Shown: positions 1 through 7,813, counted from the stretch's first letter. The stretch is DNA of 26,646 bases from Anaerolineae bacterium (GCA_012719195.1 JAAYAV010000445.1:1-26646), one strand, 5' to 3'. Program-made: numbers and translations. Notes: generated from the letters alone by a model not told the origin.

Positions 1-764
1 CCATCGGCGAGTACATGCGCGCCGTCACCCGGGCGGGCCAGGCGGTCTACCTGACCCCGGTGCGGCCCGATCACGCCACCCTGCACTACCTTCTGCGCGA
101 CGTGGACGGGCCACGCACGTTCGACGGTCGCCAGACGTTCGTGCTGCCGCCGGGCGCCGCCGGCCCGGTGCACTATGTCATCCTCACCCAAGAGGACGAC
201 CGCAGCACAGACACCGTCTCGTTCTTCCATCCCGACGCGGTCGTGGAGCGCGCCTTCCTGGACCGCGACGGCAATCCCTACGCCGTGGCGATGATGGGCC
301 GCGAGCCTGCTCTCGCCTCTCACCGGCTGCGGTCGGTCGAGCCGGCCCGTTGGGCGGAAGGCATGACCCTGGTGGGCCTGCGCATCACCGAGGAGAAGGA
401 GCCCCACGGCCTGCGCCTCGATGCCCTCTGGAGCTCCGATACTGAGATCGGACAGGACTACACCGCCTTCTTCCATCTCATTGGCCCACCCAATCCGGAG
501 TCCGGTGCTGCGCTCTGGGCTCAGTCCGACGCCATGCCCGGCGGAGGGACTTACGTCACCACCCAGTGGCGGGTGGGCGAGATCGTGGTGGACAGGCACT
601 GGCTGGCCGTGCCCGAGGACATCCCCGATGGCGAGTTCCAACTCATCGCCGGCTGGTACCTGCTCGCCACCCACGAGCGAGTGCCCTTGCTACACCCTCA
701 GCCGGGCCAGGATCACCTGGTGCTCGGCAGCTTCAGCGCCATCGACGGCGACCTCGACCGCTAG
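1..764 (+). CDS. C-terminal part of a membrane glycosyltransferase-like protein (5' truncated)
   Basis: The reading frame is open through the left edge (codons from base 3), so the true start lies outside the window; an internal ATG at 15 is not a convincing start. The visible ~250 residues contain no membrane span and look like an extracytoplasmic beta-rich tail. The last ~130 residues (from GMTLVGLRI onward) have the same layout as the tail of the GT39 protein at 12829-15189: a beta-strand start, a TQW..GE..VDR segment, then a P-DGEF-L--G-Y strand. By that similarity this is probably the end of a polytopic GT39/ArnT-like transferase that moves sugars from lipid carriers outside the membrane. 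The catalytic part is not visible, so the function is an inference. No strong terminator follows, and the next gene has its own RBS. Confidence 0.6.
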   Translation, partial: IGEYMRAVTRAGQAVYLTPVRPDHATLHYLLRDVDGPRTFDGRQTFVLPPGAAGPVHYVILTQEDDRSTDTVSFFHPDAVVERAFLDRDGNPYAVAMMGREPALASHRLRSVEPARWAEGMTLVGLRITEEKEPHGLRLDALWSSDTEIGQDYTAFFHLIGPPNPESGAALWAQSDAMPGGGTYVTTQWRVGEIVVDRHWLAVPEDIPDGEFQLIAGWYLLATHERVPLLHPQPGQDHLVLGSFSAIDGDLDR

Positions 765-778
765 CGTCCCACCGGTGC

Positions 779-807
779 TTCCCTGTTACCGCTGGCGGGG
801 CTACAAT
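779..807 (+). promoter_or_regulatory. Possible promoter of the GNAT-prs-PfkB operon
   Basis: A good -10 hexamer TACAAT lies at 802-807. The best -35 at 17-bp spacing is poor (TTCCCT, 779-784). It sits 52 bp before the GNAT start, in the gap after the previous gene. The -10 match is seen directly; promoter activity is inferred. Confidence 0.35.
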
Positions 808-859
808 GGCCACCGGGGACGGATCATAGCCGCCCCCGTTCGATCTAGGAGGTCCCGAG

Positions 860-1393
860 ATGCGCGGAACCCTGGTACGGTTGCGGCCCATAGCGCGCGA
901 GGATCTGCCTCGCTTCGTGGCCTGGATCGCCGATCCGGAGGTGCGCCGCTTCCTCAGCTTCTACCGTCCTGTGTCTCTGGACGCCGAGGAGCACTGGCTC
1001 GAGGGCCTCAGTAAGGCCGGGAACCAGGAGGTCTTCGCCATCGAGACCCTGGAAGGGCGCCACATCGGCAGCGTGGGCCTCCACGACATACACCCGCGCT
1101 ACCGTTGCGCCGAGGCCGGGATCTTCATCGGCGAGCGCGAGTACTGGAACAAGGGCTACGGCACCGACGCCATGCGCCTCCTGCTCGACTTCGGTTTCGG
1201 CCAACTGAACCTGCACCGCATATTCCTGCACGTCCATGCCGGCAACCAGCGCGCGATCCGGTCCTACGACAAGTGTGGCTTCGTCCGCGAGGGTCTGCTC
1301 CGGCAGGCGGTCTACAAAGACGGCGAGTACCAGGACGTCATTGTCATGGCGATTCTGAAAGCGGAATACCGTTCCATCGAAGGAGAGGCATAG
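860..1393 (+). CDS. GNAT family N-acetyltransferase (RimJ/RimL type)
   Basis: A 177-residue protein of normal length for the RimJ/RimL/SpeG-like GNAT group, which transfers acetyl from acetyl-CoA to an amine such as a protein N-terminus or small molecule. Motif A runs about residues 90-121 and includes the acetyl-CoA pyrophosphate loop NKGYGTDA (97-104). The motif B region has NQRAIRSYDKCGFVREG (129-145), the usual alpha4 segment of this group. The N-terminal LVRLRPIAREDLPRFVAW is also typical. A perfect Shine-Dalgarno AGGAGGT (847-853) sits 6 nt before the ATG. Its TAG stop overlaps the GTG start of prs by one base, so the two are translationally linked. The acetylated substrate cannot be told from sequence. 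Confidence 0.9.
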   Translation: MRGTLVRLRPIAREDLPRFVAWIADPEVRRFLSFYRPVSLDAEEHWLEGLSKAGNQEVFAIETLEGRHIGSVGLHDIHPRYRCAEAGIFIGEREYWNKGYGTDAMRLLLDFGFGQLNLHRIFLHVHAGNQRAIRSYDKCGFVREGLLRQAVYKDGEYQDVIVMAILKAEYRSIEGEA

Positions 1394-2340
1394 TGACCGG
1401 CAGTATCAAGCTGTTCAGCGGCCGCGCCAACCTGGCCCTGGCGCAGGAGATCGCCGACCGCCTGGGCATCGGCCTGTGCGGCGTGGACATCATCGACTTC
1501 CCCAATGAGAACATCTTCGTGCGGCTGCACCAGAGCGTTCGCGGGCAGGACGCCTACATCATCCAGCCCACCTACCCGCAAGTGAACCGTAGCATCATGG
1601 AACTGCTGATCATGATCGACACCCTCAAGCGAGCCAGTGCCGGCCAGATCACCGTGGTCGTTCCCTACTACGCCTACGGTCGCACCGACAAGAAGGACCA
1701 ACCCCGCGTGCCCATCACCGCCCGCCTGGTGGCCGACATGATCACCACCGCCGGGGCCGACCGCGTGGTAACCATCGATCTGCACGCCGGCCAGATTCAG
1801 GGCTTCTTCAACATACCGGCCGATGAACTGACAGCCTTCCACCTGCTGTGCGACTACCTCAAGGAGAAAGACCTCAGCAACGCCGTCATCTCCACCGCCG
1901 ACCTGGGCTTCGCCAAGAAGGCGCGCAACTACGCCGAGGCCCTCGACCTACCCCTGACCTTCGTTGAGAAGCGCCGCTCTGGCCGCAAGGGCAGCACCAC
2001 CGAGTCTCTCACCGTGATCGGCGACGTGGAAGACAAGGACTGCATCATCGTCGAGGACGAGATAGCCACCGGCGGTACCGTGGTCAGTGCTGCGGACATC
2101 CTCAAGCAGCACGGCGCCCGCTCCGTCTACATCGCCTTCACCCACCCAGTGTTGGCCGGTCAGGCTACCGAACGGCTCGCCGAAGCCGGCGTCACCGAAC
2201 TGATCACCACCAACACCATTCAGATTCCGCCCGAGAAGCATATCCCCAACCTGACCGTACTCTCCGTGGCCGGGCTCCTCTCCGAGGTCATCCGTCGCAT
2301 CCACTACGGCATCTCTGTCGGCGAGCTCTTCGGGGAGTAG
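1393..2340 (+). CDS. prs: Ribose-phosphate pyrophosphokinase (PRPP synthetase)
   Basis: 315 residues, the standard length. The enzyme makes PRPP from ribose 5-phosphate and ATP in the cytosol for nucleotide, histidine and tryptophan synthesis. Diagnostic segments: SVRGQDAYIIQPT (48-60), YAYGRTDKKDQPRVPITARLVADM (93-116), the catalytic-His segment TIDLHAGQIQGFFN (127-140, H131), the flexible-loop KRR (193-195), and the PRPP loop VEDEIATGGT (220-229). This loop differs from the usual DDxIDTAGT form, with the first acidic residue Glu and TAGT replaced by TGGT, but the acidic pair and GGT that bind PRPP are kept. GTG at 1393 is chosen over upstream codons because it gives the family N-terminus (SIKLFSGRAN), follows GGAGAG, and overlaps the GNAT stop by 1 nt. 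Upstream in-frame codons back to 1105 lie inside the GNAT gene and are not used. Confidence 0.95.
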   Translation: MTGSIKLFSGRANLALAQEIADRLGIGLCGVDIIDFPNENIFVRLHQSVRGQDAYIIQPTYPQVNRSIMELLIMIDTLKRASAGQITVVVPYYAYGRTDKKDQPRVPITARLVADMITTAGADRVVTIDLHAGQIQGFFNIPADELTAFHLLCDYLKEKDLSNAVISTADLGFAKKARNYAEALDLPLTFVEKRRSGRKGSTTESLTVIGDVEDKDCIIVEDEIATGGTVVSAADILKQHGARSVYIAFTHPVLAGQATERLAEAGVTELITTNTIQIPPEKHIPNLTVLSVAGLLSEVIRRIHYGISVGELFGE

Positions 2341-2355
2341 ACTCACGTCGCTGCG

Positions 2356-3318
2356 ATGACCCAGGAGGAACCGTTACCGCTCGATATCATCGCCATCGGC
2401 GAAGCTCTCGTGGAGATAATGCGGCCGGAACGCGAGCAGCCGCTCGATCTGCCGGCTCCCTTCGTGGGACCTTTCCCCAGCGGTGCGCCCGCCATCTTCG
2501 CCGATGCCGCCGCCCGGCTCGGCGCCCGTACCGGCTTCATCGGCGTCGTGGGCGACGATGACTTCGGCCTCTGCCTCCGCCGGCGGCTGACCGAGGATGG
2601 CCTCGAGCTCGCCTGTCTGCGCGTCTCCGAGACCCACACCACCGGTTGCGCCTTCGTGGCCTACTTCGATGACGGCAGTCGCCGCTTCCTCTTCCACCTC
2701 CGCCACGCCGCCGCCGGCACGCTGAGCCCGGAGGACGTCCCGTCGGAGTACTTCCGCGGCAGCCGCTTCTTGCACGTGATGGGCTCGGCTCTGGCCCTTA
2801 GCGACGCGTCGCGCGAGGCGTGCTACCGAGCCGTACGCTTGGCCAAGGCCGCCGGCGCCCGCGTCAGCCTCGACCCCAACCTGAGGCCAGAACTCCTGGG
2901 CCTGGACAAAGTACGAGCCGTCTGCGCTCCGGTCCTCGAGGTCGCCGACGTCGTACTGCCCTCAGGGGCGGAGGCGCGCATGCTCACCGGCGCCGACGAC
3001 GACGAGGCGGCCGCACGGGACCTGGCCCGCCCGGGCCGAACCGTCGCGCTGAAACGCGGCGAAAAGGGCAGCGTAGTCTTCCAGGCGGGGGAGAGGTTCG
3101 AGGCGGCCGCCTTCCCGGTCGTGGAGGTAGACCCCACCGGCGCCGGCGACTGCTACGACGCCGCCTTCCTGGTGGGCATGCTGCGAGGATGGGACCTGTC
3201 GCAGGTGGCTCGATTCGCCAACGCCGCCGGCGCGCTCGCCGTCACGCGTTTGGGTCCCATGGAAGGGGCGCCCCGTCTAGACGAGGCCCTGGCTCTGGCC
3301 GGCATCGCGAGCCAGTAG
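2356..3318 (+). CDS. PfkB-family carbohydrate kinase
   Basis: 320 residues, normal for ribokinase/PfkB sugar kinases, which phosphorylate a sugar or nucleoside with ATP. The N-terminal IIAIGEALVEIM strand and the GFIGVVGDDDFG segment (60-71) are typical. The C-terminal signature DPTGAGDCYDAAF (259-271) holds the anion hole and catalytic base D265, and LKRGEKGS (232-239) is the ATP-site strand. The usual GGxxxN substrate-site motif appears here as SGAPAIFADAAARLG (42-56), with no Asn, so the sugar cannot be assigned. It begins 15 nt after prs and is probably cotranscribed. The RBS before ATG 2356 is weak (GGGAG, about 19 nt upstream), but no later in-frame start preserves the first strand. Confidence 0.9.
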   Translation: MTQEEPLPLDIIAIGEALVEIMRPEREQPLDLPAPFVGPFPSGAPAIFADAAARLGARTGFIGVVGDDDFGLCLRRRLTEDGLELACLRVSETHTTGCAFVAYFDDGSRRFLFHLRHAAAGTLSPEDVPSEYFRGSRFLHVMGSALALSDASREACYRAVRLAKAAGARVSLDPNLRPELLGLDKVRAVCAPVLEVADVVLPSGAEARMLTGADDDEAAARDLARPGRTVALKRGEKGSVVFQAGERFEAAAFPVVEVDPTGAGDCYDAAFLVGMLRGWDLSQVARFANAAGALAVTRLGPMEGAPRLDEALALAGIASQ

Positions 3319-3321
3319 AGA

Positions 3322-3345
3322 GCGGCCACCTGTACAAGTGACCGC
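3322..3345. terminator. 24-nt near-palindrome between convergent genes, probable bidirectional terminator
   Basis: GCGGCCACC-TGTACA-AGTGACCGC reads almost identically on both strands, with two mismatched pairs. It lies between the PfkB stop and the stop of the minus-strand gene at 3376. There is no T-tract on either side, so termination is inferred from position and symmetry. An operator site cannot be excluded. Confidence 0.45.
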
Positions 3346-3375
3346 CGCGTTGCTGACCCTATTGCTCTGGAGCGC

Positions 3376-3783
3376 CTAGTTGGGGCTGGACACATGCTCC
3401 TGACGCTTGCGGTGGTAGCTGAGGGCGAACCGCCCCAGTGAGACCGCCGCTGTGCCCACGATGGCCGCTCCGAGCACGGTATTGCGCCCCGGCAACCGAA
3501 CCCCCGCCATGATTCGTTCCAGGTCGGCCTCGTCCCAGGCTCGCTCGGCGAGGCGCCGGATGCGCGCCAGCGAGTCGCGGCTCAGCTCAACGGGAGCCAC
3601 CGCCAGGAACACCTCCTCCGCCAAGGCCATCAGCGCTGCCAGATCCTGATCCTGCACAGCCTGTAGCGTCCGGGCCTCCGCTAGTCGGTCGCTCAGCAGC
3701 AGCTGAGCGTGCTCGTCGAGCAGGTTAGCCTCCTTGCGCTCGGCGAACCGCTCCCAATCGCTGACCACACTCCAAAGCCTCAT
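3376..3783 (-). CDS. Hypothetical single-span membrane protein downstream of an ECF sigma factor (candidate anti-sigma factor)
   Basis: 135 residues using ATG at 3783, which has GGAGG 7 nt upstream; a GTG two codons earlier almost touches that SD and is less likely. Residues 1-98 are charged and predicted helical, rich in Leu, Ala, Glu and Arg. One membrane span follows (about residues 99-119, NTVLGAAIVGTAAVSLGRFA), then a short basic tail. There is no signal peptide and no cysteine at all, so this is not a zinc-binding (ZAS) anti-sigma factor. It starts 21 nt after the ECF sigma stop on the same strand, the usual place for an anti-sigma gene. I do not recognise the family; the anti-sigma role rests on gene order and topology only. 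Confidence 0.7.
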   Translation of the reverse strand: MRLWSVVSDWERFAERKEANLLDEHAQLLLSDRLAEARTLQAVQDQDLAALMALAEEVFLAVAPVELSRDSLARIRRLAERAWDEADLERIMAGVRLPGRNTVLGAAIVGTAAVSLGRFALSYHRKRQEHVSSPN

Positions 3784-3804
3784 CCGCACACCTCCAGGAC
3801 TACC

Positions 3805-4389
3805 CTAGTCCCCATCATCAGGCGCGAAACCGCTCCCCTCTAGCTCCCGGCGCAACGCAATCAGGGTGCGGTGATACAGGGACTTGACGGCGCTCTCCGT
3901 CTTCCCCATGACCTCCCCGATCTCGGCGTTAGACAAGTGCTCGTTGAACTTGAGCAGAACCAACTGCTGCCTGTCCTCCGGAAGCCGCCTAATGGCTTCC
4001 AGCAACGCCCGGGCGCGCTCGTTACGCACCGCTGCCGTCGCCGGAGCCTCCACATCCGCCCGCTGGCTGACCAGGCTCTCCAGCGGCACCGTTTGCCGCC
4101 GCGACCGATCCCGGTGGAAGTTGGCCACGAGGTTGTGCGCGATGCGGTAGAACCAGGCCGATATCGGTACCCCGCGGGACTCAAAGCCGGCTACATTGGC
4201 CAGGGCGCGCTGGAAGGTGCGTGCCGTCAGGTCCTCCGCGTCGTGGCGGTTGCCCACCCGGTAGTACACGTAGTTGTAGATTCGACCCACGAAACGCTCG
4301 TACAGATCCCCGAAAGCTTTCGGATCGCTCTTGGCGGCCTCTATTGCCCGAGCGTCGTCGTGGTCGGCACTGCCGTTGCCCTCTTGCAT
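3805..4389 (-). CDS. RNA polymerase sigma factor, ECF subfamily
   Basis: 194 residues. Sigma-70 region 2 covers about 25-95 (FGDLYERFVGRIYNYVYYR, then HDAEDLTARTF and AWFYRIAHNLV, the core-binding and -10-reading helices). Region 4 covers about 128-185 (RLPEDRQQLVLLKF, then the helix-turn-helix LSNAEIGEVMGKTESAVKSL). The frame is open about 300 nt further upstream, but that part runs into the dipeptidase gene on the other strand, so ATG 4389 is chosen. It directs RNA polymerase to an alternative promoter set. A -10-like TACTAT sits 6 nt before the ATG, so the mRNA might be leaderless, but the -35 is weak. The cysteine-free membrane protein downstream may be its regulator. Confidence 0.92.
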   Translation of the reverse strand: MQEGNGSADHDDARAIEAAKSDPKAFGDLYERFVGRIYNYVYYRVGNRHDAEDLTARTFQRALANVAGFESRGVPISAWFYRIAHNLVANFHRDRSRRQTVPLESLVSQRADVEAPATAAVRNERARALLEAIRRLPEDRQQLVLLKFNEHLSNAEIGEVMGKTESAVKSLYHRTLIALRRELEGSGFAPDDGD

Positions 4390-4474
4390 GCCCCAATAGT
4401 AGACACTGAACCGCTCTCGCACAATAGAACCCCACCCCGCCGTCCGCGTTGCGAGCCCGCGCAGGCACGACCAA

Positions 4475-4503
4475 GCGACAGGCGGGGTCACTCGCGCTAC
4501 AAT
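4475..4503 (+). promoter_or_regulatory. Predicted promoter of the dipeptidase-GH4 unit
   Basis: -35 GCGACA (4475-4480), 17-bp spacer, -10 TACAAT (4498-4503), followed by SD AAGGAGG (4513-4519) and ATG 4526. Both hexamers and the optimal spacing are seen in the sequence. The activity is inferred. Confidence 0.5.
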
Positions 4504-4525
4504 GCCGCCCGCAAGGAGGACACTC

Positions 4526-5494
4526 ATGACGGAACCCACCCCCCTCGAGGTGCACCGCGCCGCCCTCGTCATCGACGGCCACTGCGACTCCCTCTTCGTG
4601 CCCTTTGGCCAGCGGCGGGACATCACCACACGGGCCGACTTCGGCGACGTGGATGTGCCGCGGCTGCTGGAAGGGGGCGTCACCGGCCAGTTCATGGCCC
4701 TTCTGGTGAACGACGAGCGTGGCGGAGCTGCCCGCGCCCTGGAGGGGATCGACCTCCTCTACAACGCTATCGAGCGCTCTCGCTCGCTGACGCTGGCCAC
4801 GCGGGCGGAGCACCTGCGCGAGGCCAAGGCCGCCGGCTGTGTCGCCGCCATTCTCCACGTAGAGGGAAGCGACGCCCTGGAGGGTCGACTCTCCTCCCTA
4901 CGCCTGCTCCACCGTCTGGGGGTCCGCTCCCTCGGCCTCACCCACAACGCCCGCAACCGCGCCGGCGACGGCATCGACGAGGCCGCTACCGGGGGTGGGT
5001 TGTCTTCCTTCGGTAAGGCCGTCCTCGCCGAACTGGACCGTTTGGGCATGCTGGTGGACATTTCCCACCTCTCCCCGGCGGGCGTGCAGGACGTCTTCGC
5101 CCAGCACCGGCTGCCGGTCATCGCCAGCCACTCCAACGCCTTCGCCGTCCACCCCCACCCACGCAATCTCAGCGACCAGGAACTGGAACAGCTGGCCGCC
5201 ACTGGGGGCGTGGCCTGCGTCACCTTCGTCGCCGACTTCCTCAACGACGGCGTCCCCACCCTCGACCACGTCCTCGACCACATCGACCACATGGTGCGCG
5301 TCGTCGGGCCGGAGCACGTGGGGATCGGGTCCGACTTCGACGGATTCCAGGGGGTGCACCCGACGGGCCTGGAGGACATCACCTGCTATCCCGCCCTCAC
5401 GGCTGGGCTGCTTGCGCGTGGGCATTCCCCTGCCGCGGTGCGGTCCATCATGGGCGGCAATCTGCTCCGCGTCATCGAGCACGCCTGCAGCTGA
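4526..5494 (+). CDS. Membrane dipeptidase (renal dipeptidase, peptidase M19)
   Basis: 322 residues, full length for M19 enzymes, which hydrolyse dipeptides with a binuclear zinc centre on an amidohydrolase-like barrel. All family metal ligands can be placed: H19 and D21 in DGHCDS, bridging E113 in HVEGSD, H181 in DISHLS, H202 in ASHSNA and D270 in GIGSDFDG. LGLTHNARN (136-144) is also characteristic. ATG 4526 is preferred over the in-frame ATG at 4502 because AAGGAGG lies 6 nt before it and the upstream ATG overlaps the -10 box. No signal peptide or membrane span is seen, so it is probably cytosolic despite the family name. The GH4 gene follows after 43 nt on the same strand, suggesting a peptide/glycan catabolic unit. 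Confidence 0.93.
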   Translation: MTEPTPLEVHRAALVIDGHCDSLFVPFGQRRDITTRADFGDVDVPRLLEGGVTGQFMALLVNDERGGAARALEGIDLLYNAIERSRSLTLATRAEHLREAKAAGCVAAILHVEGSDALEGRLSSLRLLHRLGVRSLGLTHNARNRAGDGIDEAATGGGLSSFGKAVLAELDRLGMLVDISHLSPAGVQDVFAQHRLPVIASHSNAFAVHPHPRNLSDQELEQLAATGGVACVTFVADFLNDGVPTLDHVLDHIDHMVRVVGPEHVGIGSDFDGFQGVHPTGLEDITCYPALTAGLLARGHSPAAVRSIMGGNLLRVIEHACS

Positions 5495-5537
5495 GCCGCG
5501 TCGCCCCGGCCACAGCCACCGGGAAAGGAGAGGTCAG

Positions 5538-6845
5538 GTGCCCGCCATCAAGCTAACCATCATCGGAGCCGGCTCGGCGTTCACCTTCCACGTCATGTCC
5601 GACCTGGCGCGGCAGCCGGCCCTCGCCGGCAGCACCGTCGCCCTGATAGACACCGACGCCGAGGCCCTGGGCCTGTCCGAGCGCATCGCCGCTCGGATGG
5701 TGGAGGCCGCCGGCGCCCAGCTCAACATCCAGGCGAGCACGGACCGGCGCCGGCTGCTCCCCGGCAGCGACTTCGTTCTCATCACCATCTCGGTGGGCGA
5801 GCCCTGGGCGCGGGAGCGCGACGTCGCCATCGCCGAGGAGTACGGCATCTACCAGCCCACCTCGCAGACGGTGGGGCCGGCCGGCTTCACCCGCGGCTTG
5901 CGGGTGGTGCCGCCCGCGGTGGAGATCGGGCACGATATCGCTGCGCTCTGCCCGCAGGCCGTCGTGCTCGATCTGGCCAACCCCTTGTCGGCCGTCTGCC
6001 GCGCCCTAACGCGGGAGTGCGGTCTGCGCGTGATCGGCCTCTGCGAGCAGTGGTGGCTGGCGGTACCACCGCTGGCGCAGGTGCTAGGCGTAGAGGCAGA
6101 GCTGCTGGAAGTGTTCCCCGCCGGGATCAACCACCTCACCTTCGCCCTCTCCGCTATCCACCAGGGGCGCAATCTCCTGCCTGAGGCTCTGCGGCGGCTC
6201 TACGCGCCCGACGGAGCGGATGCCCTGGCGGCCCTGCCCGTATCTCGCGCTGTCTATGATGCTTTCGGGCTCTGGCCCCTCGGCACCGAGGCCCACATCG
6301 CCGAGTTCTTCCCCTACTTCCTCACCGACGCGAGCGGGGGAGGCGACGACTACGGGCTCTCCATCCGGCACACTACGGCGGCGCAGCAGGAAGCGCGCCG
6401 GGAGGAGCGGCTGGCTTGGGCCGAAGGGCGGGAGCCGGTAGACGACCTACTGGCCCCATCCGGCGAGAGCGCAGTCCCCATCATCGCCTCGCTCGCGGGA
6501 GTCACACCGCCCGCCTGGCACGTGGTGAACGTGCCCAACGCCGGGCTGATAGACAACCTGCCGGCGGAGGCCATCGTGGAACTGCCCGCCTGGGTAGACC
6601 CCACCGGCGTCCGCGGGGCCAAGGTCGGGCCGCTGCCCCAGCCCTTGGCGCACCTGCTTGCCACCCGGGCAGTCCAGCAGGAACTGCTCATCGACGCCGC
6701 TCTCTCCGGAGACAGGACGTTGGCCCTGCGCGGGCTGCTGCTCGACGCCCAGGTCACTTCGCTGGAGGCGGCCGGCGCCATTCTTGAACGCTCCCTCGCC
6801 GCCGGTGCTGCCTGGCTGCCCCGCTTTCACCCCACCGAGAGCTAG
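5538..6845 (+). CDS. GH4 family NAD- and metal-dependent glycosidase, atypical signature
   Basis: 435 residues. GH4 enzymes cleave glycosidic bonds by an NAD- and divalent-metal-dependent oxidation/elimination route. Seen here: Rossmann motif IGAGSAFTF (9-17), the acidic end of beta-2 at LIDTDAE (36-42), VGPAGFTRGLR (112-122), ANPLS (147-151), metal ligands C169 in GLCEQ and H199 in AGINHL, and AHIAEFFPY (252-260). The residues after the metal Cys are usually CHS, CHE, CHG, CDMP or CNVP in characterised subgroups; CEQ matches none I recall, so the substrate is unknown. GTG 5538 is chosen because AAGGAG is 7 nt upstream and the product starts directly at the nucleotide-binding strand. A strong hairpin follows the stop. 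Confidence 0.88.
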   Translation: MPAIKLTIIGAGSAFTFHVMSDLARQPALAGSTVALIDTDAEALGLSERIAARMVEAAGAQLNIQASTDRRRLLPGSDFVLITISVGEPWARERDVAIAEEYGIYQPTSQTVGPAGFTRGLRVVPPAVEIGHDIAALCPQAVVLDLANPLSAVCRALTRECGLRVIGLCEQWWLAVPPLAQVLGVEAELLEVFPAGINHLTFALSAIHQGRNLLPEALRRLYAPDGADALAALPVSRAVYDAFGLWPLGTEAHIAEFFPYFLTDASGGGDDYGLSIRHTTAAQQEARREERLAWAEGREPVDDLLAPSGESAVPIIASLAGVTPPAWHVVNVPNAGLIDNLPAEAIVELPAWVDPTGVRGAKVGPLPQPLAHLLATRAVQQELLIDAALSGDRTLALRGLLLDAQVTSLEAAGAILERSLAAGAAWLPRFHPTES

Positions 6846-6863
6846 GCCCTAGCCCATCACGCC

Positions 6864-6892
6864 ACCGAGCCGGCCCAATGAGCCGGCTCGGT
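6864..6892. terminator. Perfect 11-bp hairpin, bidirectional terminator
   Basis: ACCGAGCCGGC (6864-6874), a 7-nt loop CCAATGA, then the exact complement GCCGGCTCGGT (6882-6892). It lies between the convergent GH4 and DUF4013 genes, 19 nt after the GH4 stop. There is only a minimal T run after the stem, so it may work with Rho or as an mRNA end. Confidence 0.7.
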
Positions 6893-6914
6893 TACTGGCT
6901 ATGCTCCTGCTGCG

Positions 6915-7619
6915 CTAGAACGTGGTGGTCTCGCTCGGCAGATCGGGTTCGCTCGGAGCCACCACCTCCGAGGTCAGGTTCTCGTGCCAGTACTGGCCGG
7001 TGATGTGGGCCGACACCAGCATGCCCCAGAAGTAGGTCACGAAGACGCCGATGACGCAGGCGATCACGCCGAAGCCGGCGATCAGGCCGGCCACCCAGGT
7101 CACCAGCAGCACGATGATGTAGCTGCCCAGGTTGGCCGTTGCCACCCGCCACAGCTCTGCCAAGTTGAAGGTGGCGCCGAAATCGCGCGTCATGGCGTAG
7201 CGCATGGTGATCGCCGGGTAGAACAGCCCGACCACGAAAGCATAGGCGGACGCGAGTAGCCCGACCAGAGCCGCCCCAAGCCCGAACATGGTGGCGCCGG
7301 CATCGCTTCTGATGTTCTCGGAGATGGTGCTCAGGCTGGCGCCCAGGCAGCCACTCAGCAGCGTGGCGGGCAGCATGAACACGAAGAAGATCACCAGCAA
7401 CACCAAGCCCTGGACGAACTTGTCACCCAGGTCGTCCCAAGCCGGGAGCGCGTCCTCCCGACCGGCCGCTGCCCGCCGCACCACCTCGAGGGTGTAGCCC
7501 ACCAAGAAGGGGATTCCCACCAGGGCAATGCTAAGCAGAGCGAAGAGGGCGCCGATGAGGATCTTCCCCACCCAGTCCTTGTCATCGAACATGAAGGTAA
7601 ATGACTTGCCGAAGTCCAT
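6915..7619 (-). CDS. DUF4013 domain membrane protein
   Basis: 234 residues with several hydrophobic spans, at about residues 18-42, 67-92, 109-137, 163-187 and 183-205. The GIPFLVGYTLEVVRRAAAG...LPAWDD segment (35-62) is the hallmark of DUF4013, a family of polytopic proteins without a defined biochemical role. The C-terminal 25 residues are acidic and Ser/Thr-rich. The start at 7619 is chosen over an upstream in-frame codon (7655) because GGAGG lies about 6 nt before this ATG (complement of 7626-7630). A TATAAT-containing promoter is placed upstream. The gene converges on GH4 and stands alone, so the context says little about its job. Confidence 0.85.
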   Translation of the reverse strand: MDFGKSFTFMFDDKDWVGKILIGALFALLSIALVGIPFLVGYTLEVVRRAAAGREDALPAWDDLGDKFVQGLVLLVIFFVFMLPATLLSGCLGASLSTISENIRSDAGATMFGLGAALVGLLASAYAFVVGLFYPAITMRYAMTRDFGATFNLAELWRVATANLGSYIIVLLVTWVAGLIAGFGVIACVIGVFVTYFWGMLVSAHITGQYWHENLTSEVVAPSEPDLPSETTTF

Positions 7620-7663
7620 GCGCTGCCTCCTACCCGGGTTAAGAAACCGGCTCAACGCGTAGC

Positions 7664-7692
7664 ATTATAGACCGACCAACGCGCCCGCTCAA
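7664..7692 (-). promoter_or_regulatory. Predicted promoter of the DUF4013 gene
   Basis: On the minus strand, -35 TTGAGC (7687-7692), 17-bp spacer, consensus -10 TATAAT (7664-7669), about 38 nt of leader, then GGAGG and ATG 7619. Confidence 0.55.
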
Positions 7693-7813
7693 CCGCGCTA
7701 GGCCCGTCAGCAGGGCGATTGCATCCAGTGGTCCCCCGTCACGCGAAGCGCGCGCAAGCCTGCTGTGAGCCCGCAAACGCGACGCGCTAGGTCCCCGCGC
7801 CGGCCCGGCCTTG

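Noticed and set aside
765..801. Possible terminator after the first gene
   Set aside because: Only an imperfect CCCACC/GGCGGGG pairing is present, with no compact stem or T-tract.
1105..1392. Upstream extension of the prs reading frame
   Set aside because: It lies inside the GNAT gene in another frame, has no RBS, and the family N-terminus begins at GTG 1393.
4390..4695. N-terminal extension of the ECF sigma factor
   Set aside because: It runs into the dipeptidase gene on the opposite strand, and the sequence is Arg/Ser/Pro-rich with no sigma-factor similarity.
4995..5537. N-terminal extension of the GH4 frame
   Set aside because: It overlaps the dipeptidase in another frame and is Pro/Ser/Thr shadow sequence; the NAD-binding strand begins right at GTG 5538.
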